From positions 248,001-312,000 of the forward strand of contig NZ_JAAVLW010000005.1 in the NCBI RefSeq assembly GCF_013114835.1: a stretch of 64,000 bases of DNA. The letters run 5' to 3'. Numbering within the stretch: the first letter of the stretch is position 1; the number at the start of each line of letters is the position of its first letter. Below the pieces are notes generated by a model, which saw only the letters and a list, made by a program, of their open reading frames with translations, did not search any database and was not told the origin of the DNA. Positions 43,203 to 51,080 of this stretch are shown one piece after another. Both the position numbers and the translations under genes were made by a program. Origin of the DNA: Bradyrhizobium archetypum. Lineage in GTDB: Bacteria > Pseudomonadota > Alphaproteobacteria > Rhizobiales > Xanthobacteraceae.

Positions 43203-43227
43203 GGAACATCAGGCAATTCCTTTCGTT
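43203..43227 (+). promoter_or_regulatory. Sigma-EcfG-type promoter before the DUF1236 gene
   Basis: GGAAC (43203-43207), 16-base spacer, CGTT (43224-43227). This is the consensus GGAAC-N16/17-CGTT recognised by the general stress sigma factor EcfG in alphaproteobacteria. The start codon lies 39 bases beyond the -10 element, a suitable leader length. Binding is inferred from the exact consensus match. Confidence 0.8.
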
Positions 43228-43265
43228 GATCGCGCGGGCAATGCAGATACGTGAGGAGACATTCA

Positions 43266-44072
43266 ATGAGTAATCGCTTTCTGATGACGGTCGCGACGGC
43301 GGCCCTGATCGCCGGAACCGGCTTTGCGAACGCGCAAGGCACCGGCATGGGACGCGGCGAGCCGGGGTCGGCCGGTTCCGCGCAGCAGAGCGCGCCTTCT
43401 TCTGAGCGCGGCGGCGCATCATCGGGCACCATGCAGCGCGATAGCGGCGGCAAGTCCGAGATGAAGGGTGCGCAGTCCGAGCAGAAGTCGATGGGCGCTG
43501 AAAAGGGCCAGCGCGCCGAAGAGCACGGCAAGGGCGGCAAGGACATGAAAGCCGAGGGCAAGGAGGACCGCGGCGGCATGAAGTCCGAGCAGAAGGCCGA
43601 ACAGAAGTCCGAAAAGGGCCAGACCACTGGCCAGGGCAAGATGGAACGCGATCAGGGCACGACCCAGCAGCGTGACCAGACCACCCAGGGTCGCGATCAA
43701 ATGCAGCAACGTGACCAGAAGGCCCAGGGCCAGCAAGACCGCACTCAGACTCAGACCCAGACTCAGGGCGGAGCCGCGGGCCAGAGCACGACCACGACGG
43801 GCCAGGCCGGCGCGGGCGCCAAGCTCTCGACCGAGCAGCGCACCCAGATCACCACTGCGATCAAGGAGACACGGGTGCAGCCGGTGACGAACGTGAACTT
43901 CTCGGTTTCGGTCGGCACCCGAGTGCCGCGTGACGTGACCTTCCATACGTTGCCGGAGCGGGTGGTGACGATCTATCCGGAATGGCGCAGGTATAAGTAT
44001 ATCCTCGTCAAGGAGCAGATCGTGATCGTCGATCCGAACACCTACGAGATCGTCGCGATTCTGGACGCCTAA
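43266..44072 (+). CDS. DUF1236 stress-related exported protein
   Basis: 268 residues: signal peptide ending near FANAQ, a long low-complexity region (about 25-185) rich in Gln, Lys, Glu, Gly and Thr with repeated SEQK, QRDQ and TQTQ units, then a C-terminal DUF1236 domain (about 200-268) with RVPRDVTFHTLPERVVTIYPEWRRYKYILVKEQIVIVDP. ATG chosen at 43266 with GAGGAG 7 bases upstream; a GTG five codons earlier is less likely. The low-complexity part looks intrinsically disordered and hydrophilic, as in desiccation-protective proteins. Function unknown; the EcfG-type promoter suggests general stress induction. Confidence 0.85.
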   Translation: MSNRFLMTVATAALIAGTGFANAQGTGMGRGEPGSAGSAQQSAPSSERGGASSGTMQRDSGGKSEMKGAQSEQKSMGAEKGQRAEEHGKGGKDMKAEGKEDRGGMKSEQKAEQKSEKGQTTGQGKMERDQGTTQQRDQTTQGRDQMQQRDQKAQGQQDRTQTQTQTQGGAAGQSTTTTGQAGAGAKLSTEQRTQITTAIKETRVQPVTNVNFSVSVGTRVPRDVTFHTLPERVVTIYPEWRRYKYILVKEQIVIVDPNTYEIVAILDA

Positions 44073-44094
44073 CAGCGGCCTTTCGCAAGTATCA

Positions 44095-44120
44095 GGGCGG
44101 GCAGAAATGCCCGCCCTTTT
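44095..44120 (+). terminator. Rho-independent terminator after the DUF1236 gene
   Basis: GGGCGGGCA (44095-44103)/TGCCCGCCC (44108-44116), loop GAAA, followed by TTTT. Begins 22 bases after the stop codon. Confidence 0.93.
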
Positions 44121-44460
44121 CGCTGAGCGGGGGCATGCCCCGCCCCAACGTCCCGGAGCAAACGGAGCTACAACCTGTTCGACGCGTTGCGGCCCATTCC
44201 ACCGTGGGCAGCATGGTTTCCATCGCTTTGGCTTGAGCGGACGTCCGGAAGGCGAAGGGCTCCTGAATACGCCGCACGCGGGGCACACCCAGACCGATTC
44301 ATCGGCCTTGGTTAATCAGCAAATTCAGTAGGTTCTATGCGCCTTTTTATGAACAGGATGAGACGCTTGAAATGGGCCAAAGCGGCCTAAAGGCTTCCCC
44401 TTGGCCGCGTTGTTACCTATAACGCCCGCGACCTGCCCGCCCCTCTTTGCTGGAATCCGG
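44121..44460 (+). promoter_or_regulatory. Non-coding stretch before aroQ
   Basis: 340 bases without a credible gene. Small open frames on both strands have no family resemblance. Near the downstream end a TATAAC -10-like hexamer lies at 44418-44423, about 38 bases before the aroQ ATG, without a clear -35 partner. Nothing else recognisable was seen. Confidence 0.4.
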
Positions 44461-44940
44461 ATGGCCCAAGGAAATACCTCAGCCGCTGCCGCGACGATCT
44501 ATGTGCTCAACGGCCCGAACCTCAACATGTTGGGGACGCGCGAGCCCGAAACCTACGGCCATGCGACGCTCGCCGATGTCGAGAAACTGTGCGTGGAGAC
44601 GGCGGCGCAATTCGGCCTGACGGCCGATTGCCGCCAATCCAATCGCGAAGGCGAGCTGATCGACTTTATCCACGAGGCGCACGCCAGGAAGGTGGCCGGC
44701 ATCATCATCAACGCCGGCGCCTATTCGCACACCTCGATCGCGCTGCATGACGCACTTGTCGCGGTGAAAATTCCGACGGTCGAAGTGCATATCAGCAACG
44801 TTCATGCCCGCGAGAGCTTTCGTCATCACTCCTTCACGGCCATGGCTGCCTTCGCCTCGCTCTGCGGCTTCGGCATCGATGGCTACCGGCTCGCAATCAA
44901 CGGCCTTGCCGCCAAGCTCGGCGTCAAGGCGAAGAACTGA
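44461..44940 (+). CDS. aroQ: 3-dehydroquinate dehydratase, type II
   Basis: A 159-residue dodecameric enzyme of the shikimate pathway that trans-dehydrates 3-dehydroquinate. LNGPNLNMLGTREPETYG opens the enzyme with the catalytic Arg and Tyr, RQSNREGELIDFIHEA follows, INAGAYSHTSIALHDAL holds the Asn and Ser region, and VEVHISNVHARESFRHHS the catalytic His and Arg. The frame extends to a TTG 20 codons upstream; the ATG at 44461 fits the family. It heads the aroQ-accB-accC order conserved in rhizobia. Confidence 0.96.
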   Translation: MAQGNTSAAAATIYVLNGPNLNMLGTREPETYGHATLADVEKLCVETAAQFGLTADCRQSNREGELIDFIHEAHARKVAGIIINAGAYSHTSIALHDALVAVKIPTVEVHISNVHARESFRHHSFTAMAAFASLCGFGIDGYRLAINGLAAKLGVKAKN

Positions 44941-45029
44941 CTTCAAGACTGACCTTAAAATCTGACGTCGAGCGACAGATAGCCTGACGTTTACGCCGTC
45001 ACCCACATCGAGAATTCCGGATCAAGAGC

Positions 45030-45521
45030 ATGGCCCGCCAGCCCGACAACAAGTCAGCGGACAAATCAGCCGCAAATCTAATGAGCGACGACAGCGCGCT
45101 CATTCGCGAACTCGCGCTATTATTGGATGAAACCAGCCTGACCGAGATCGAGATCGAACGCGCCGGTTTGCGGGTGCGGGTTGCGCGCAACATCAGCGTC
45201 TCGGCAGCGATGCCGGCGAACTTCCAGCCGGCAGCCGCGCCAGCTGTTTCCGCTGCGCCCGCGGCGGTATCCGATCTGGCCAAGCATCCGGGCGTGGTCC
45301 CCTCGCCGATGGTTGGCACCGCCTATTGGGCGCCTGAGCCCGGCGCCAAGCCGTTCATCGAGGTTGGCACCAAGGTGTCTGCCGGCCAGACGCTCCTGAT
45401 CATCGAAGCGATGAAGACGATGAACCAGATCCCGTCGCCGCGCGCGGGCACGGTGACGCAAATTCTCGTCGAGGACGGCCAGCCGGTCGAATTCGGCGAA
45501 CCGCTCGTGATCATTGAATAA
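45030..45521 (+). CDS. accB: Biotin carboxyl carrier protein of acetyl-CoA carboxylase
   Basis: A 163-residue BCCP. The N-terminal part (about 20-55) mediates subunit contacts, an Ala/Pro hinge (PAAAPAVSAAPAA) follows, and the C-terminal biotinyl domain contains EAMKTMN with biotinylated K129. It carries carboxybiotin between AccC and AccAD in fatty-acid synthesis. ATG at 45030; 80 bases separate it from accC, filled by an inverted heptamer repeat. Confidence 0.97.
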   Translation: MARQPDNKSADKSAANLMSDDSALIRELALLLDETSLTEIEIERAGLRVRVARNISVSAAMPANFQPAAAPAVSAAPAAVSDLAKHPGVVPSPMVGTAYWAPEPGAKPFIEVGTKVSAGQTLLIIEAMKTMNQIPSPRAGTVTQILVEDGQPVEFGEPLVIIE

Positions 45522-45588
45522 GCGAATGGCGAGTGGCGAATAGTGAAAACAGTGTCTTCCCATTCGCTATTCGCCATTCGCTACTCAC
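45522..45588 (+). repeat. Inverted heptamer repeat in the accB-accC spacer
   Basis: Left arm: GCGAATG, GCGAGTG, GCGAATA, then degenerate GTGAAAA (45522-45549). Right arm, on the opposite strand: GCGAATG, GCGAATA, GCGAATG, then GTGAGTA (45561-45588). The first three left heptamers can pair with the right arm over about 20 bases, with two G-U wobbles and an 18-base loop. It lies in the accBC mRNA between the two frames. Similar GCGAATR runs occur in Bradyrhizobium intergenic DNA, from general knowledge. Confidence 0.8.
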
Positions 45589-45601
45589 GGCTTGGAAAAA
45601 C

Positions 45602-46960
45602 ATGTTCGACAAGATCCTCATAGCCAATCGCGGCGAGATCGCGCTCCGCGTGCTGCGCGCGTGCAAGGAACTCGGCATCTCTACGGTTGCCGTGCATTCG
45701 ACCGCCGATGCCGACGCCATGCATGTGCGGCTCGCCGACGAGAGCGTCTGCATCGGACCGCCGCCGTCGAAGGAATCCTATCTCAATATTCCGGCATTGC
45801 TGGCGGCCTGTGAGATCACCGGCGCCGATGCCGTGCATCCCGGCTACGGCTTTTTGTCCGAGAACGCGCGCTTCGCCGAAATCCTCGCCGACCATAATCT
45901 GCATTTCATCGGCCCGAAGGCCGAACACATCCGCCTGATGGGCGACAAGATCGAGGCCAAGAAGACCGCCAAGCGGCTCGGTATCCCCGTCGTGCCCGGC
46001 TCGGACGGCGCAGTCTCGTCCGACGACGACGCCATGGCAATCGGCAAGGCGATCGGTTTCCCCGTGCTGGTGAAGGCCGCAGCCGGCGGCGGCGGACGCG
46101 GCATGAAGGTCGCACGCACCGCCGACGATCTGATGCTCGCGCTGTCGACCGCATCCAACGAAGCCAAGTCGGCGTTCGGCGACGCCTCCGTCTATCTCGA
46201 AAAATACCTGCAGAAGCCGCGCCACATCGAGATTCAGATTCTCGGCGACGGCCGCGGCGGCGCGATCCATCTCGGCGAGCGCGACTGCTCGCTGCAGCGC
46301 CGCCACCAGAAGGTCTGGGAAGAAGGCCCCTCGCCGGTTCTCGCCGCCGCGGCCCGCGCGAAGATCGGCGAGACCTGCGCCAAGGCGATGCGGGACATGA
46401 AATATCTCGGCGTCGGCACCATCGAATTTCTTTACGAGGATGGCGAGTTCTATTTCATCGAGATGAACACCCGCATCCAGGTCGAACATCCCGTCACCGA
46501 GAGCATCACCGACATCGACCTCGTGCTGGAGCAGATCCGCATCGCCGCCGGCGGCGACCTGCCCGCGAAGCAGGAAGAGATCGCCATCATCGGGCATGCT
46601 ATCGAATGCCGCGTCAATGCGGAGAACCCGCAGACTTTCCGCCCCTCTCCCGGCAAGATCACGCAATTCCACCCGCCCGGAGGCCTTGGCGTGCGGATCG
46701 ATTCCGCCGTCTATCAGGGCTATGTCATTCCGCCCCATTATGACTCGCTGGTCGGCAAGCTGATCGTGCACGGCAAGACCCGTGCCGAATGCCTGATGCG
46801 GCTGCGCCGGGCTCTCGACGAGATGGTGGTCGACGGCATCGAAACCACGCTGCCGCTGTTCCGGGCGCTGGTCCGCGAAACTGATATTATCAACGGCGAC
46901 TACCACATCCACTGGTTGGAGCAGTACCTCGCTGGACAACCTCTGGACAGCAAGACGTGA
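45602..46960 (+). CDS. accC: Biotin carboxylase subunit of acetyl-CoA carboxylase
   Basis: A 452-residue ATP-grasp enzyme that carboxylates BCCP-biotin with bicarbonate and ATP. ILIANRGEIALRVLRACKELG opens the protein, KAAAGGGGRGMK is the glycine-rich ATP lid, ERDCSLQRRHQKVWEEGPSP and EFLYEDGEFYFIEMNTRIQVEHPVTE are the active-site segments with catalytic Glu and Arg, and the C-terminal EAECRVNAE-type motif is present as IECRVNAENP. ATG at 45602 with GGA 5 bases upstream; the open frame before it lies in the repeat. Confidence 0.97.
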   Translation: MFDKILIANRGEIALRVLRACKELGISTVAVHSTADADAMHVRLADESVCIGPPPSKESYLNIPALLAACEITGADAVHPGYGFLSENARFAEILADHNLHFIGPKAEHIRLMGDKIEAKKTAKRLGIPVVPGSDGAVSSDDDAMAIGKAIGFPVLVKAAAGGGGRGMKVARTADDLMLALSTASNEAKSAFGDASVYLEKYLQKPRHIEIQILGDGRGGAIHLGERDCSLQRRHQKVWEEGPSPVLAAAARAKIGETCAKAMRDMKYLGVGTIEFLYEDGEFYFIEMNTRIQVEHPVTESITDIDLVLEQIRIAAGGDLPAKQEEIAIIGHAIECRVNAENPQTFRPSPGKITQFHPPGGLGVRIDSAVYQGYVIPPHYDSLVGKLIVHGKTRAECLMRLRRALDEMVVDGIETTLPLFRALVRETDIINGDYHIHWLEQYLAGQPLDSKT

Positions 46961-46991
46961 GCGGCAACGCCTGAAATATTCGGCGGCCTCT

Positions 46992-47016
46992 GGAACCGAG
47001 GGTTCCATCGCACGTT
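46992..47016 (+). promoter_or_regulatory. Sigma-EcfG-type promoter before the kinase operon
   Basis: GGAAC (46992-46996), 16-base spacer, CGTT (47013-47016). Same consensus and spacing as the site before the DUF1236 gene. It is 59 bases before the GTG start of the first kinase and 32 bases after accC, which indicates a separate, stress-induced transcript. Confidence 0.78.
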
Positions 47017-47074
47017 GGGTATTTAGGGGTGGCACAGGGGCGCTTGTTCCGTTTGCTCATGACGCGAGATCACC

Positions 47075-48604
47075 GTGAACGCTGATGCCCAGCGCAAGCG
47101 CGCCGTGGGCCACATCCTGCTATTCGCGGCGGGACTGCTGGTACTGACCGCCATCAGCGCCGGCTCGGTCCATCTCGTGAACAAAGCGCGCGAGGATTCG
47201 CGCTCGGTGCAGCGTACGCTCGAGGTTGAAAACCAGCTCTCGGTCGTTCAGCTTCAGTTGCGGCGCGCCGAGAGCGCGCAACGCGGCTACCTCGCGACGT
47301 TGCGGCCGGATTTTCGGCGCGACTTTGAGCAGGCCATGTCCGAGCTGACGCCCGCGCTGACGCGGTTGAGCCAACTCATCAGCGACAATCCGGTTCAACG
47401 GCAGCTCATCAACGAGATGATGCCGCTCTACGATCAGCGGATCGAGGAATTCCGCACCACTATGGAACTGGCCCGGTCGCAGCGCATGAACGATGCCGCC
47501 AAGATCGTTCGCGAAGGCATCGGGCGCGACACGATGAAGCATATCGACGATCTCGCCGGTCGCATGCGGGCGGAGGAAGACCGTCTGTTTACCGAGCGTA
47601 CCACCAACGCCGATCGCAGCCAGGCGCTGGCGGCTTCGATCACCGGCATCGGCTCGGGCTTCGTCGTCGTGCTGGCCGGCATCGCAATCTTTCTCGTGCG
47701 TCGCTCGTCACGCGCGCGCGACGTGGCTGATGCCAAGCTGCGCGACAGTCACCTCAACCTCGAGGCCACGATTGACGAGCGCACGGCGGACCTGCGTGAA
47801 GCCAATGACGAGATCCAGCGCTTCGCCTACATCGTCAGCCACGATCTGCGCTCGCCGCTGGTCAACATCATGGGCTTCACCAGCGAGTTGGAGGAATTGC
47901 GCGGCGACATTTTCAAACGGATCGCAGCGCTTTCCCGCGCGCAGTCCGCCGTCCCGGCCACTGCGGAAAACGCCACCGATACCGCCGAGCCCGAGCTCCA
48001 GGGAGCGGACAAGCAGCTCTCGGAAGACTTCTCCGAGGCACTCGAATTCATCAAGTCGTCGATTGGCAAGATGGACCGGCTGATATCGGCGATCCTCAAT
48101 CTCACCCGCGAGGGACGGCGCGAGTTCGAGCCGGTCGCGATCGATACCAAGGAGCTGATCGAAGGCATCGTGACGACCGTGGCGCATCAGGCCGCGGAAG
48201 CCCAGGCCGAGATCCGGATCGAAGCGCTGCCCAATATTGTCAGCGATCGCCTTGCGCTGGAGCAGATCTTCTCCAATCTGATCGACAATGCGCTTAAATA
48301 CCTGAAAACGGGGGTGCCCGGCGAGATCTCAGTGCGCGGTCGCACCAAGCTCGGCTTTGCAATTTTCGAGATATCCGACAACGGGCGCGGCATTGACCCC
48401 AAGGATCACCAGCGCATCTTCGATTTGTTCCGCCGCGCAGGAACCCAGGACAAGCCGGGGCAAGGCATCGGCCTTGCCCATGTTCGCGCCTTGGTGCGAC
48501 GGTTGGGAGGAACCATGTCGGTCGCGTCGGAACTTCACCAGGGCAGCACGTTCACGATTACGCTGCCTATTAATTGGTCTGCCAACCGGAATACACGGAT
48601 ATGA
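47075..48604 (+). CDS. CHASE3-domain sensor histidine kinase
   Basis: A 509-residue inner-membrane kinase. Helix 1 (about 11-35), a periplasmic CHASE3 domain (about 40-185, with AESAQRGYLAT), helix 2 (about 190-210), then a phytochrome-kinase-like transmitter. The phospho-acceptor is H256 in AYIVSHDLRSPLVN. ATP-binding boxes are NLIDNALKY (N), DNGRGIDP (G1), and GQGIGLAHV (G2). There is an insertion of about 50 residues between the H-box and the second dimerisation helix (RGDIFKRIAALSRAQS...). GTG start. Coupled by ATGA to the response regulator. The signal is unknown. Confidence 0.92.
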   Translation: MNADAQRKRAVGHILLFAAGLLVLTAISAGSVHLVNKAREDSRSVQRTLEVENQLSVVQLQLRRAESAQRGYLATLRPDFRRDFEQAMSELTPALTRLSQLISDNPVQRQLINEMMPLYDQRIEEFRTTMELARSQRMNDAAKIVREGIGRDTMKHIDDLAGRMRAEEDRLFTERTTNADRSQALAASITGIGSGFVVVLAGIAIFLVRRSSRARDVADAKLRDSHLNLEATIDERTADLREANDEIQRFAYIVSHDLRSPLVNIMGFTSELEELRGDIFKRIAALSRAQSAVPATAENATDTAEPELQGADKQLSEDFSEALEFIKSSIGKMDRLISAILNLTREGRREFEPVAIDTKELIEGIVTTVAHQAAEAQAEIRIEALPNIVSDRLALEQIFSNLIDNALKYLKTGVPGEISVRGRTKLGFAIFEISDNGRGIDPKDHQRIFDLFRRAGTQDKPGQGIGLAHVRALVRRLGGTMSVASELHQGSTFTITLPINWSANRNTRI

Positions 48605-49041
48605 GTAATCCAGTCAGCATCATCATGATCGAGGACGACGAGGGCCACGCCCGCTTGATCGAGCGAAATATACGTCGATCCGGTGTCAACAATGACATCA
48701 TACCGTTCACCAGCGGTACAGCCGCGCTGAATTACCTGTTCGGCAAGGATGGGACGGGCCTCGATCACAAGGGCAGCGCGCTCCTGATCCTGCTCGATCT
48801 CAACTTGCCCGACACGTCCGGCATCGACATTCTAAAACGGGTCAAGGAAAACCAGTATCTCAAGACCACGCCCGTCGTAGTCCTGACCACCACCGACGAT
48901 TCGCAGGAGATCAAGCGCTGTTACGAACTGGGTTGCAATGTCTATATTACCAAGCCCGTGAACTACGAAAGTTTCGCCAACGCCATTCGCCAGCTCGGTC
49001 TGTTTTTCTCCGTCATTCAGGTCCCTCCGGCCGCCACATGA
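48601..49041 (+). CDS. Single-domain response regulator (Rcp1-like)
   Basis: A 146-residue stand-alone receiver. Acidic pocket EDD (11-13), phospho-acceptor D66 in LILLDLNLPDTSG, switch Thr in VLTTTDD and Lys in YITKPVNYESF. The long loop before D66 (FGKDGTGLDHKG) resembles the cyanobacterial Rcp1 class that partners phytochrome-type kinases. It has no output domain, so it must act by protein contact or phosphate relay. It overlaps both neighbours by ATGA. Confidence 0.93.
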   Translation: MSNPVSIIMIEDDEGHARLIERNIRRSGVNNDIIPFTSGTAALNYLFGKDGTGLDHKGSALLILLDLNLPDTSGIDILKRVKENQYLKTTPVVVLTTTDDSQEIKRCYELGCNVYITKPVNYESFANAIRQLGLFFSVIQVPPAAT

Positions 49042-50129
49042 AACCCGCAACGCCGACACTGTTGTATATCGACGACGACGCGGGCCTTGCTCGCCTGGTC
49101 GACCGCGGTCTGACGCGGGCGGGCTTCAAGGTGGTGCATGCGGCAAGCGGCGAGGAAGGGCTGGCCCGGCTCGCACAGGGCGGCATCGATGTGGTTGCGC
49201 TCGATCAATACATGCCGGGCCTCGACGGCCTCGAAACGCTGGAACGGATCATGGCGATCGTCGACGCCCCACCCGTGGTGTTCGTCACGGCCGCGCAGGA
49301 TTCGGCGATCGCAGTCACGGCGCTGAAGGCCGGCGCCGCCGACTACCTCGTCAAGGACACGCGGGGCGATTTCATTCCGCTGCTTCAGGTCGCGATCGAC
49401 GGCGCGCTCCGACAGGCCGCGCTTCAGCGCGCCCGCGACGAGGCCGAAGCCGAGGTTCACGCTTCGCGCGACCGCTACGCGGCGCTCGCCGCCGAACGCG
49501 AAGTACTGCTGCGCGAAGTCAACCACCGCGTCGGCAACTCCTTGCAGATCATCGCCTCGCTGCTGCACCTGCAGGCCAATTCGGCGACCCAGGAGGACGT
49601 CAAGGCGGCGCTGACCAATGCGATGGGCCGCGTCGCGGCGGTCGCGCAGGTGCATCGCCGCCTCTACACCTCGCACGACCTCAAGAGCGTGCTGCTGAAC
49701 CAGTATCTCGAAGCTCTGCTGGAAGATCTCCGCCGTTCGGCCGAGGGCAACAAGATGTCGCGGCTGACGCTCAAGGCTGAACCGATCGAGATCGACCCCG
49801 ACCGCGCGGTGGCGATCGGCATCATCGTCAACGAACTGGTGATGAACGCCGTCAAATACGCCTATCCTGACGGCGCCGGTCCCATTCATGTCGAGCTCCA
49901 CCCCGAGGGCGAAGACCTCCTTGTCTCGATCACCGATAATGGTGTCGGTCTCAACGCCAAGGTCGACCCGCGCTCCACGGGCATGGGACAACGCATCGTG
50001 AGCGCGATGGCCGCAAAGCTGGACGCCAGCGCCGAGCGCGATCCCGACCATGAGGGCACCAGAATCGTCCTGCGCTTCCGTCGCGTCCCGCCGGCGACGC
50101 CGAAGCCGACAAACGCCGTTGCGGGTTAA
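49038..50129 (+). CDS. Receiver-HisKA_2 hybrid histidine kinase
   Basis: 363 residues: N-terminal receiver (D56 in VALDQYMPGLDG, Lys in YLVKDT), a short coiled coil (about 125-155), then a HisKA_2/HWE-type kinase with phospho-acceptor H163 in LLREVNHRVGNSLQII and an N-box NELVMNAVKYAYP, with G-box DNGVG. Kinases of this class phosphorylate PhyR or act in light and stress pathways in alphaproteobacteria. The order kinase, single receiver, receiver-kinase suggests a phosphorelay. Its TAA stop shares bases with the convergent IclR stop. Confidence 0.93.
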   Translation: MKPATPTLLYIDDDAGLARLVDRGLTRAGFKVVHAASGEEGLARLAQGGIDVVALDQYMPGLDGLETLERIMAIVDAPPVVFVTAAQDSAIAVTALKAGAADYLVKDTRGDFIPLLQVAIDGALRQAALQRARDEAEAEVHASRDRYAALAAEREVLLREVNHRVGNSLQIIASLLHLQANSATQEDVKAALTNAMGRVAAVAQVHRRLYTSHDLKSVLLNQYLEALLEDLRRSAEGNKMSRLTLKAEPIEIDPDRAVAIGIIVNELVMNAVKYAYPDGAGPIHVELHPEGEDLLVSITDNGVGLNAKVDPRSTGMGQRIVSAMAAKLDASAERDPDHEGTRIVLRFRRVPPATPKPTNAVAG

Positions 50130-50911
50130 GCCGGCGTCGCCGCTTCGATCGCGCGCGCGGTCGCGACGAGAGCGTCTGCCACCTCGATCGCACGCCGTGG
50201 ATTTAACCTGTTTCGGATGGCGGAGAGCGTAATCGCCGCGGTGGGCTGGCCGTCGGGCGCGCGGATCCATGCGGACAGCGACTTCGTTCCCTGCACGAGG
50301 CCGACATCGCGCAAATTGTATCCGCGGCGGCGCGCGAGCTGAATCTGGCCGAGCACCGTTGCCACATCGGTTCGGTAGGCACCAAATCGCGTTTCATTGG
50401 CAAGCACGATCTTGCGCGCCTCCGCTGACGGCATGGCAGCCAGGATCGCCACCCCGGCACTGCTGACGCCCAGCGGACGCCGCACGCCGACCTCGATCGA
50501 CAGAACCTGGATCGGATAGTTGCCGATGCGGCGCGCCACGCACAGCGTATCGAGGCCGGTGCGTACGGTGAGAAACAAGGTATCGCCGAGCTGTGCGGAA
50601 GCCGCCGCCAGATGCGGCTCTGCTGCAATCAACAGTGGCGAACGCGACGGACGCGCCAGCGCCAGTTCGGGCACCTGGCGGCCGATCGCGTAATTCCCTG
50701 TGCGGTCGCTGCGCTCGACGATCCCCTCCTCGATCAGCACGTGCACGATGCGATGTACCGTCGGGCGGGTCAGCGAGGTGGCCTGCACGATCTCGGCCAT
50801 CGGCACGCCTCGTTCGCCGCCTATCGCGAGTGTCCGCAGCACGGCCACGGCCCGGCGGATCGTCTGCCCGCCCGGCCGCGCCCCGCGCGCCTTTAACCGG
50901 CCGTTCGTCAT
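50126..50911 (-). CDS. IclR-family transcriptional regulator
   Basis: A 261-residue regulator. N-terminal winged helix (about 20-80): IRRAVAVLRTLAIGG, MAEIVQATSLTRPTVHRIVHVLIEEGIVERSD. The C-terminal effector domain shows GDTLFLTVRTGLDTLCVAR and VGVRRPLGVSSAGVAILAAM, with GYNLRDVGLVQGTKSLSAWIR near the ligand site. It is divergent from the Bug-type protein, with a perfect palindrome between them, so it most likely controls the catabolic cluster to its right. ATG at 50911. The ligand is probably a pathway intermediate (inference). Confidence 0.92.
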   Translation of the reverse strand: MTNGRLKARGARPGGQTIRRAVAVLRTLAIGGERGVPMAEIVQATSLTRPTVHRIVHVLIEEGIVERSDRTGNYAIGRQVPELALARPSRSPLLIAAEPHLAAASAQLGDTLFLTVRTGLDTLCVARRIGNYPIQVLSIEVGVRRPLGVSSAGVAILAAMPSAEARKIVLANETRFGAYRTDVATVLGQIQLARRRGYNLRDVGLVQGTKSLSAWIRAPDGQPTAAITLSAIRNRLNPRRAIEVADALVATARAIEAATPA

Positions 50912-50923
50912 AAGCGTTGCCCG

Positions 50924-50942
50924 TTGTCCACAATGTGGACAA
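50924..50942. promoter_or_regulatory. Probable IclR operator
   Basis: TTGTCCACA-A-TGTGGACAA, perfect 9-base arms around one base, located 13-31 bases before the IclR ATG and about 140 bases before the divergent Bug gene. Size and symmetry fit an IclR-family dimer site. It is placed to allow autoregulation as well as control of the divergent operon. Confidence 0.7.
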
Positions 50943-51080
50943 AAACATCACAATTTGGTCGACAGTGGAAGGGCTGCGCGCAACATCGCGGCGCGGAACA
51001 ATGCATGCAATGGCCGCTGGGATGGGGCCGGTGCAAAACAAGAATGTAGCGGCCGATATGCCGCCTTTCGGGAGAATGCG

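Noticed and set aside
50126..50129. Overlapping convergent stop codons in TTAA as a regulatory signal
   Set aside because: A palindromic TTAA naturally gives two stops; a compact gene end needs no further explanation.
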